From assembly GCA_964428475.1 (NCBI GenBank), contig CAYRYO010000051.1, positions 1 through 12,021 on the forward strand: a DNA stretch of 12,021 nucleotides, written 5' to 3'. A model generated the notes under the pieces. That model did not search any database, was not told where the DNA came from, and was given only the letters and a program-made list of their open reading frames with translations. Position 1 is the stretch's first letter. Each line of letters begins with the position of its first letter. The position numbers and the translations under genes are program-made. The DNA comes from JARICQ01 sp964428475 (GTDB lineage Bacteria; Bacillota; Clostridia; Tissierellales; Tissierellaceae). Positions 6,895 to 12,021 of the stretch are shown one piece after another.

Positions 6895-7049
6895 AAGAGG
6901 GACTGTCTACATTTAATTATGGATTCATTTTTATTATTATTTTCAAAACAATTTAAAGGAACCCCATTACTTTTAAAAGTTGATGGGGTTTTTAAGTACA
7001 TTCTATAAATAAGATATAAAATCTGTTACAATATAATGGGGGTGACGCT
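6895..7049. other. Spacer between DUF1847 and carboxypeptidase genes
   Basis: This short AT-rich spacer contains the DUF1847 terminator (6959-6993). Possible -10 elements for the carboxypeptidase, TACAAT at 7027-7032 with an upstream TG, or TATAAT at 7032-7037, lie almost on top of the GGGGGTGA ribosome binding region, so the true promoter is unresolved. Confidence 0.4.
6959..6993 (+). terminator. Intrinsic terminator after the ABC/DUF1847 operon
   Basis: AACCCCAT at about 6960-6967 pairs with ATGGGGTT at 6983-6990. After a small mismatch the stem continues with ACTT/AAGT around a short loop, and a TTTTT run follows. It lies about 65 bases after the DUF1847 stop codon and separates that operon from the carboxypeptidase gene. 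Confidence 0.88.
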
Positions 7050-8210
7050 ATGAAAAGAAAGGTAAATTTGATTTTAATAGCTATAATTTTTTTACTTAAT
7101 GTATCGGTATATGCAGATATTGGGATAGAAGATAATCTAAGGTCCTATATATTAGCTGATACTAAAACAGGAGAAATATTAGAAGAACACAATATAGATG
7201 AAGTAGTGGAGATCGCAAGTATAAGCAAGATAATGACCTATGTAGTAATAATGGATGAAGTAAGGGCTGGAAATATATCTCTTGAAGATATTGTACATAT
7301 AGATGAAGACACTGCAAGTATAAATGGATCTACTTTTAGGCTTAAAACTGGAGAAATATTTACAGTTAAAGAACTCTTAGAAGCTTCACTTGTGGTATCT
7401 GGAAATGATGCAACTTATGCACTGGCAAAACATGTAGGGGCTACAGAGGTAAAATTTGCAGAGATGATGAATAAAAAGGCAGAGGAAATTGGACTATCAA
7501 ATACAGTGTTTTACAACTCAACAGGACTTCCCATATATCCTCAAGATATCCAAAATCAAATGACTACAAGAGAACTCTTTGAACTTTCAAGATACATAGT
7601 AAATTACTATCCAGATATACTTGATATTTCAAGGTTAAAAGCCATTAGTATGGTAGATAGGGACTTTTTTCAATGGAATTCAAACCCACTAATTCCAAAG
7701 ATAAGCCAAGTAGATGGACTTAAGACAGGATTTACAAATAGGGCAGGATATTGTTATGTATCTACATTTAAAGAAGATGCAAAAAAGGGTCAAAGCGATG
7801 AACTTAGACTTATATCGATTGTAATGGGAGCAGAGGATTTATATACAAGAAATAAGATGAGTGAAATCCTAGTAAGATATGGATTAAATAATTACTCTAA
7901 TAAAGTATTTTTAGACCCTGATCTTCCAGTAGATTCAATATACTTTGAAAATGGAGAAGTCCAAGAGATAAATGTATTTCCAAATACAAAGTTTTCTAAA
8001 TTAGTTAAAAAGGATGAGGATATAAAGATAAATGTAGAGATAGATGAAAATCTTAAATTGCCAATAAAAAAGAGTCAAGTAATAGGAAGGGTAAAAGTGA
8101 CACAGTATGAAAATCTTTTATACCAGAGTGAATTAGTGACAAAAGACAATCTTAAAAAGGCAAAATGGTATGTGATATTTATAAGAAAGATAATAAGTTT
8201 TTTTGCTTAA
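7050..8210 (+). CDS. D-alanyl-D-alanine carboxypeptidase (S11, DacF/PBP5 type)
   Basis: This penicillin-binding protein (386 residues) removes the terminal D-Ala from peptidoglycan pentapeptides outside the membrane. A signal peptide is visible (MKRK, a hydrophobic run, likely cleavage after VYA near residue 22). The serine-acyl-enzyme motifs are complete: SISK with nucleophile Ser57 and Lys60, SGN at 117-119, and KTG at 225-227 in VDGLKTGFTN. The C-terminal portion from about 290 is the beta-rich PBP5 domain, and the end (WYVIFIRKIISFF) is a hydrophobic, basic tail suited to membrane anchoring. GGGGGTGA lies just upstream of ATG 7050. It stands alone between two terminated units, so it is probably monocistronic. 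In spore formers some relatives (DacF, DacB) act in cortex synthesis; the sequence does not decide which role applies. Confidence 0.93.
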   Translation: MKRKVNLILIAIIFLLNVSVYADIGIEDNLRSYILADTKTGEILEEHNIDEVVEIASISKIMTYVVIMDEVRAGNISLEDIVHIDEDTASINGSTFRLKTGEIFTVKELLEASLVVSGNDATYALAKHVGATEVKFAEMMNKKAEEIGLSNTVFYNSTGLPIYPQDIQNQMTTRELFELSRYIVNYYPDILDISRLKAISMVDRDFFQWNSNPLIPKISQVDGLKTGFTNRAGYCYVSTFKEDAKKGQSDELRLISIVMGAEDLYTRNKMSEILVRYGLNNYSNKVFLDPDLPVDSIYFENGEVQEINVFPNTKFSKLVKKDEDIKINVEIDENLKLPIKKSQVIGRVKVTQYENLLYQSELVTKDNLKKAKWYVIFIRKIISFFA

Positions 8211-8230
8211 AAAATAAATTTAAAAAAGAT

Positions 8231-8259
8231 TTGCATTATCCAAGTAAAAGTATTATACT
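8231..8259 (+). promoter_or_regulatory. Candidate promoter of the his operon
   Basis: TTGCAT at 8231-8236 and TATACT at 8254-8259 are separated by exactly 17 bp, as expected for the housekeeping sigma factor; the -10 matches five of six consensus bases, the -35 about half. Transcription would start near 8266, about 45 bases before the leader peptide and about 255 before hisZ. Confidence 0.6.
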
Positions 8260-8309
8260 ATCAATATGCTTTAGTGCGTGACAAAGACGAAGTGGGGAGA
8301 GAAATCATT

Positions 8310-8378
8310 ATGATACTAATAAGTATAAAATTAAATAAGAATATAAAATTAAATAACCATCATATCCATCATAATTAG
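8310..8378 (+). CDS. hisL: his operon leader peptide (HHIHH)
   Basis: A 22-codon ORF starts at ATG 8310, with GGGGAG at 8294-8299 ten bases upstream, and ends at TAG 8376-8378. Its early codons are Ile-, Lys-, Leu- and Asn-rich. Near the end it has CAT CAT ATC CAT CAT (8358-8372), giving HHIHH one codon before the stop. Four His codons in five, placed directly before alternative RNA stems and a terminator ahead of hisZ, mark a leader peptide that senses charged tRNA-His by ribosome stalling. The symbol is by analogy to enterobacterial hisL; the peptide sequence itself is unrelated as far as I can tell. Confidence 0.85.
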   Translation: MILISIKLNKNIKLNNHHIHHN

Positions 8379-8494
8379 AGGGTTTGTGTCAAACAATTGT
8401 TTAGATGCAATCCCTAGTTGTATTGTGAATTTGGGGATTGTATCTATGATGGGAAAAGGGAGAGTCCATGTAGATGCATGGGCTCTCCCTTTTT
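8379..8494 (+). promoter_or_regulatory. Histidine attenuator: alternative RNA stems
   Basis: Four segment pairs compete. B:C joins 8379-8394 with 8399-8415 (AGGG/CCCT, one mismatch, TTTGTGTC/GATGCAA, then AAAC/GTTT). C:D joins 8402-8415 with 8433-8446 (GATGCAATCCC/GGGATTGTATC at its core). D:E joins ATCTA (8442-8446) and ATGG (8449-8452) with CCAT (8466-8469) and TAGAT (8471-8475). E:F is the terminator at 8454-8493. B:C excludes C:D, C:D excludes D:E, and D:E excludes E:F. With scarce histidine a ribosome stalls on the His codons and leaves B free, so B:C and D:E form and transcription continues into hisZ. With ample histidine the ribosome reaches the stop and masks B, so C:D and the terminator form. 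Pairings are read by eye; the switching is inferred from the enterobacterial his model. Confidence 0.82.
8454..8494 (+). terminator. Attenuator terminator upstream of hisZ
   Basis: GGGAGAGTCCATG at 8458-8470 pairs with CATGGGCTCTCCC at 8477-8489 (one T·G wobble) around a six-base loop, extended by AAAA/TTTT, and ends in a run of five T. It lies 28 bases before the hisZ start with no intervening gene, so it is a conditional terminator within the his leader and not the end of the carboxypeptidase unit. Confidence 0.93.
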
Positions 8495-8522
8495 GTATTT
8501 TAATTGATGAAAGGAGATAGAG

Positions 8523-9464
8523 ATGAAATATTTAAATATTCAAGATGAAATGGACTATTATAAAAAGATATACCAAGTGAAAAAGGGAATTGAAGATATT
8601 TTTTTAGATAAAAAGTATACAGAGATTCAATTATCATCCTTAGAGGACATTGAGGTTAAAAAGGCTATTTATGACAAGGAAAAAATGGAGTCAATGGTAA
8701 AGGTGGTAAATAATAATTCGGATTTATTGACACTTAGACTTGATAATACTACTGGAATATTAAAAAGAATAATACCCAAGGTAGAACAAGACCGCATTAT
8801 AAAGCTCTATTATGATTCAAAGGTATTTAGAAAAGATTCCACTTCAAATATAAAGGAAATAAGGCAAATTGGAGTTGAATGTATAGGAGGAACAATTGAA
8901 CTTGATAAGGAGATAACGAATATTGTCTTGGATATATTGGATAAGTTTAATGGAGATTTTATTCTAGAAATTTCAAATAGCAAGTATATAATGGGATTAA
9001 TAGAGGGTATAGGGCTTCGAAATGAAGATATAGCAAAGTTAAAAGAACTTATTTATACAAAGAATAGATTTGAGTTAAATGATTTTTTGACCCAAAAAGA
9101 TATAGAAGATGATATGAAGATAAGACTAGAGAGTTTATTGGATCTTCAGGGAAGCTTCCAAGATATAATAGATAAAGCCAAAGCACTTTGCATTAACAAA
9201 AGAATGGAAATAGCTTTAAAAGAAATTGAAGATTTAAATGAATATATAAAAACCCTTAATTATCAAAAATATATACAGTATGATTTTTCAATGATAATGG
9301 AGTTCAGTTATTACGATGGGCTTATCTTTAAGGGATACTACCCAAATTATTATAAAGATATAATCTGTGGAGGAAGATATGATAGCTTTACAGAGAAGTT
9401 TGGAAGACGGATTCCAGCTATAGGATTTTCAATGGATATAGATGAATTAACGGAAATAGTATAA
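8523..9464 (+). CDS. hisZ: ATP phosphoribosyltransferase regulatory subunit HisZ (short)
   Basis: HisZ is a histidyl-tRNA synthetase-like protein without aminoacylation activity. It pairs with short-form HisG to make active, histidine-inhibited ATP phosphoribosyltransferase. Here it has 313 residues. Class II synthetase-like blocks are seen: RQIGVECIGG near 115-124, the YYDGLIFKGY segment, CGGRYDSF and PAIGFSMDIDEL at the C-terminus. The protein stops right after this last block, so it lacks a C-terminal anticodon-binding-like domain and is shorter than many HisZ proteins of about 390 residues. The N-terminal half is divergent. AGGAGA precedes the ATG by about seven bases. It is the first gene of the operon, directly after the attenuator, and ends 15 bases before hisG. 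The adjacent short hisG makes the call firm. Confidence 0.88.
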   Translation: MKYLNIQDEMDYYKKIYQVKKGIEDIFLDKKYTEIQLSSLEDIEVKKAIYDKEKMESMVKVVNNNSDLLTLRLDNTTGILKRIIPKVEQDRIIKLYYDSKVFRKDSTSNIKEIRQIGVECIGGTIELDKEITNIVLDILDKFNGDFILEISNSKYIMGLIEGIGLRNEDIAKLKELIYTKNRFELNDFLTQKDIEDDMKIRLESLLDLQGSFQDIIDKAKALCINKRMEIALKEIEDLNEYIKTLNYQKYIQYDFSMIMEFSYYDGLIFKGYYPNYYKDIICGGRYDSFTEKFGRRIPAIGFSMDIDELTEIV

Positions 9465-9479
9465 AGGAGAGTAGATGAA

Positions 9480-10109
9480 ATGGATTACTTAACTATAGCA
9501 ATATCAAAGGGAAGTGTAGGGGATGAAGTTTACAAGCTTTTAGATAAGATAGGGCTTTCAAATTCAATAGAAAAAGATTCAAGAAAATTGATATTTGAAG
9601 ATAAGAGGAATAAATTAAAATTTATATATGTAAAATCATCTGATGTAGTGATTTATGTGGAAAATGGAGTTGCTGATCTTGGTATAGTAGGAAAGGATAT
9701 GATACTCGAAAGCCCAAGTGATGTATACGAACTCTATGATTTAAAGTTTGGAAGGTGCATATTTGCACTTGCTGGGATAAAGGGTGTAGCTATTCCAAAT
9801 GACAAAATACTTAGGGTAGCTACAAAGTATACTGAGATAGCAAAGGAATATTTTAGAAATAAGGGCCAGACCGTAAAGCTAATAAAATTAAATGGTTCAG
9901 TAGAACTAGCACCATTAGTAGGGCTTTCAGATGTAATAGTTGACTTGGTTCAAACTGGAAATACCATGAAGGCAAATGGGCTAGAAATCATAGAGGAAAT
10001 GTTTGAGATAAGCTCTAGAATTATATGCAATAGAGTTAGCTATAGATTTAAGAACAAAGAGATAAATGAGCTTATAAAGCTAATAGATGGGGGTATGAAT
10101 GATGATTAA
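9480..10109 (+). CDS. hisG: ATP phosphoribosyltransferase catalytic subunit, short form HisG
   Basis: HisG condenses ATP with PRPP to phosphoribosyl-ATP, the first step of histidine synthesis. At 209 residues this is the short form, which lacks the C-terminal regulatory domain and depends on HisZ. The N-terminus (YLTIAISKGS) and VADLGIVGKDM match the family, and the PRPP-binding signature is intact: ELAPLVGLSDVIVDLVQTGN and TMKANGL, with Asp155 and TGNT at 159-162. GGAGAG at 9466-9471 is eight bases before ATG 9480; an earlier out-of-frame ATG at 9475 opens only five codons. The 3' end overlaps hisD by 11 bases. Confidence 0.96.
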   Translation: MDYLTIAISKGSVGDEVYKLLDKIGLSNSIEKDSRKLIFEDKRNKLKFIYVKSSDVVIYVENGVADLGIVGKDMILESPSDVYELYDLKFGRCIFALAGIKGVAIPNDKILRVATKYTEIAKEYFRNKGQTVKLIKLNGSVELAPLVGLSDVIVDLVQTGNTMKANGLEIIEEMFEISSRIICNRVSYRFKNKEINELIKLIDGGMNDD

Positions 10110-11406
10110 GCTTATAAAGGTAAGTGAAAATGAAGATTTTCTTAAAAAACTAACTTCTAGAAATCAATTAGAATTTGAAGATATAAATAAAGATGTAAAA
10201 GAGATTATAGAAAAGGTAAAGATAGACGGAGATAGTGCATTAAGACATTACACTAAGAAGTTTGACGGGGCTGACTTAGAGTGTTTTTTAGTGTCCGAAG
10301 AAGAGAAAGACAGAGCTAGAAGAAATATAGACGACAATTTAAAAAATGACTTAATACTAGCAAAAAACAATATAGAGACCTATCACAGGGAACAAATAAG
10401 GGAGTCTTATTTTATAGAAGAAGAAGATACGATGATAGGGCAAATAGTAAGACCTATAGAGAAGGTTGGAGTCTATATTCCAGGTGGAAAGGCAAGCTAT
10501 CCTTCAACGGTACTTATGAATGTAGTGCCTGCAAAACTAGCAGGGGTTGAGGAAATCATTGTAGTAACTCCACCTGATAAGGACGGTAATATCAAGGATG
10601 TGGTAATATTTGCAGCTGAGATTGCAGGTGCAGATAAAATATATAAAATAGGTGGGGCCCAAGCTATAGCAGCTCTTGCATTTGGAACAGAGCAGATATC
10701 AAGTGTAGACAAGATAACAGGGCCTGGAAATATATATGTAGCAATGGCCAAAAAACAAGTTTCTGGCTATGTAGGTATAGATATGATAGCAGGCCCTAGT
10801 GAAATAATGATAATAGCAGATAAATACGCAAATCCAAAATACATTGCAGCAGATATGATATCGCAGGCAGAACATGATGAAATGGCAGCCTCAATACTGG
10901 CAGTAGATGATGAGGAATTGGGATTGGCAGTAAAAGAAGAGTTAAGAGTGCAAGCCCAAAAGCTGGAGAGAAAACTTACAATAGAAAAGTCACTAAGAGA
11001 TTTTGGGGCCATTATAATAACAGCTTCTATAGAAGAATCAATAGAGCTAGCAAATAAAATAGCACCAGAACATTTAGAAATACTAACAGAAAATCCATTT
11101 AAATGGTATAAAATGATAAAAAATGCAGGGGCTATATTCTTAGGAGACTACAGTCCAGAACCAGTAGGTGATTATTTTGCAGGTACAAATCATACTCTAC
11201 CAACTAGCTCAACAGCTAGATTTTCATCGGCATTATCAGTGGATGATTTCATCAAAAAGATTTCCCTTGTATACTATAGCAAGGAAGCATTAGAAAAGTC
11301 AAAGGATTCAATAGTGAGAATAGCTGAGGAAGAGGGCTTAAATGGACATGCAAATTCAGTTAAAATAAGGTTTGGGGAGGACAAAAATGGATTGGGTCAG
11401 AGATAG
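10099..11406 (+). CDS. hisD: Histidinol dehydrogenase HisD
   Basis: HisD is a zinc- and NAD-dependent enzyme that oxidises L-histidinol to L-histidine in two steps, the last in the pathway. Its 435 residues are the normal length. Family landmarks are all present: PGGKASYPSTVLMNVVPAKL, a GGAQAIAALAFGTE stretch, GPGNIYVA, GPSEIMI, the zinc ligands Gln256 and His259 in QAEHDE, catalytic Glu324-His325 in APEHLE, the zinc ligand Asp358 in PVGDYFAGTNH, and His417 near the C-terminus in NGHAN. GGGGG at 10089-10093 serves a start at 10099 or the adjacent in-frame ATG at 10102; they differ by one Met. It overlaps hisG by 11 bases and hisC by 20, suggesting coupled translation. Confidence 0.97.
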   Translation: MMIKLIKVSENEDFLKKLTSRNQLEFEDINKDVKEIIEKVKIDGDSALRHYTKKFDGADLECFLVSEEEKDRARRNIDDNLKNDLILAKNNIETYHREQIRESYFIEEEDTMIGQIVRPIEKVGVYIPGGKASYPSTVLMNVVPAKLAGVEEIIVVTPPDKDGNIKDVVIFAAEIAGADKIYKIGGAQAIAALAFGTEQISSVDKITGPGNIYVAMAKKQVSGYVGIDMIAGPSEIMIIADKYANPKYIAADMISQAEHDEMAASILAVDDEELGLAVKEELRVQAQKLERKLTIEKSLRDFGAIIITASIEESIELANKIAPEHLEILTENPFKWYKMIKNAGAIFLGDYSPEPVGDYFAGTNHTLPTSSTARFSSALSVDDFIKKISLVYYSKEALEKSKDSIVRIAEEEGLNGHANSVKIRFGEDKNGLGQR

Positions 11407-12021
11407 TATAAGGGATCTAAAAGAATACAAGGAAAATAATAGTCCATATAGGATAAAACTAGATGCCAATGAAGGAGCCAATTTATTCTTTAAGAACGCA
11501 GAGGATATAGACCTCGAAGTTTTAAAAAGTATAAATAGATACCCTGATAGTAGTGCCGAAGTCTTAAGAGAGAAAATCAGTGACTATATAGGAGTAGATA
11601 AAGACAATATAATAGCGGGTAATGGGTCAAGTGAAATGATAGAACTAGTCATGAAGACATTCATAGAGAGTCACGACAAAATACTTTCATTTGTCCCGAC
11701 ATTTAGCATGTACAATATATTCAGCAAAATCTACGGGGCTGAATTTATAGGGATAGGGGGGCAGCTACCTCGTCCCAATATGGAGGATTTTTCTCTGGAT
11801 ATAGATACATTGATAGATAAGGCAAGGGAGATAAAGCCAAAGCTCATCTTGGTTTGCAATCCAAATAATCCCACAGGATATTTAATCCCTAAAGCTGATA
11901 TTGAAAAACTATTAGAAAATACTGACTCACTTGTAGTAGTTGATGAAGCCTATATAGAGTTCGCAGAAGGTTCTATGGCAAATGATATAGCAAACTACAA
12001 AAATCTAATAGTCCTTAGAAC
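11387..12021 (+). CDS. hisC: Histidinol-phosphate aminotransferase HisC (5' part, cut by window end)
   Basis: HisC is a PLP-dependent class I/II aminotransferase that makes histidinol phosphate from imidazole-acetol phosphate and glutamate. About 211 codons are present, with no stop before the edge. The start MDWVRDSIRDLKEY, the LDANEG substrate-binding segment, NGSSEMI, PTFSMY, NPNNPTG at 158-164 and VDEAY at 185-189 (PLP-ring Asp186 and Tyr189) are typical. The Schiff-base lysine and the C-terminal domain lie beyond the window. GGGGAGG at 11374-11380 is six bases before ATG 11387, and the start lies 20 bases inside hisD in another frame. The gene order hisZ-G-D-C is common in clostridial operons, so hisB, hisH, hisA, hisF and hisI may follow. 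Confidence 0.95.
   Translation, partial: MDWVRDSIRDLKEYKENNSPYRIKLDANEGANLFFKNAEDIDLEVLKSINRYPDSSAEVLREKISDYIGVDKDNIIAGNGSSEMIELVMKTFIESHDKILSFVPTFSMYNIFSKIYGAEFIGIGGQLPRPNMEDFSLDIDTLIDKAREIKPKLILVCNPNNPTGYLIPKADIEKLLENTDSLVVVDEAYIEFAEGSMANDIANYKNLIVLR

Noticed and set aside
6895..6915. GGGACTGTCT sequence resembling an insertion-sequence end
   Set aside because: Only about ten bases match, with no partner inverted repeat, target duplication or transposase in the window.
7027..7037. TACAAT or TATAAT as the carboxypeptidase promoter
   Set aside because: Both would place transcription start inside or next to the ribosome binding site and lack a -35 match, so I did not call a promoter.
8266..8522. 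T-box riboswitch in the his leader
   Set aside because: A terminator and competing stems are present, but I find no T-box sequence (TGGNACCGCG-like) or specifier-loop layout, while a leader ORF with four His codons explains the region better.
10497..11012. Two minus-strand ORFs of 84 and 81 codons inside hisD
   Set aside because: They lie opposite highly conserved HisD motifs and have the Ser/Ala/Ile-rich composition typical of antisense shadows.

Overview
The window is low-GC, AT-rich DNA with strong AGGAGG-type ribosome binding sites, compact operons and U-tailed hairpin terminators. The short-form HisG with a separate HisZ, a DUF421/YetF membrane protein and a DacF/PBP5-type carboxypeptidase point to a Gram-positive anaerobe of the Clostridia. 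A Tissierellales-like genome is my guess; the species cannot be read from this sequence.

Layout. Positions 1-311 hold no confident gene, only open stretches that look like remnants. A DUF421/YetF-like gene runs on the minus strand (312-1016). A roughly 470-base gap follows, with an orphan terminator-like hairpin, a promoter candidate and a possible 18-codon ORF, leading into a plus-strand lipoprotein of the M1 aminopeptidase family (1486-2970) closed by a perfect 12-bp terminator. After a 375-base AT-rich gap comes a four-gene operon (3346-6894): a lipoprotein substrate-binding protein, a permease and an ATPase of the nitrate/sulfonate/taurine type ABC family, then a cysteine-rich DUF1847 protein and a terminator. 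This operon uses Ile codons differently from its flanks, which fits separate acquisition. A monocistronic D-Ala-D-Ala carboxypeptidase (7050-8210) follows. The rest is the start of a histidine biosynthesis operon, hisZ-hisG-hisD-hisC, with hisC cut by the window end.

The most striking element is the 5' leader of the his operon (about 8231-8522). It has a promoter, a short leader ORF whose last codons include four His codons (HHIHH) just before the stop, and then a chain of mutually exclusive stems ending in a strong intrinsic terminator directly upstream of hisZ. This is the layout of a classical ribosome-mediated histidine attenuator of the enterobacterial kind, here in what looks like a Firmicute, where T-box control is the usual expectation for amino-acid operons. 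No T-box signature is visible.

How the genes work together. HisZ and short HisG form the ATP phosphoribosyltransferase that starts histidine synthesis. HisD catalyses the last two steps and HisC the transamination. The gene overlaps suggest translational coupling, with the attenuator setting output according to charged tRNA-His. The ABC operon probably imports a small unidentified solute, with the DUF1847 protein as its cytoplasmic partner. The carboxypeptidase trims peptidoglycan, and the M1 lipoprotein probably cleaves peptides outside the membrane.
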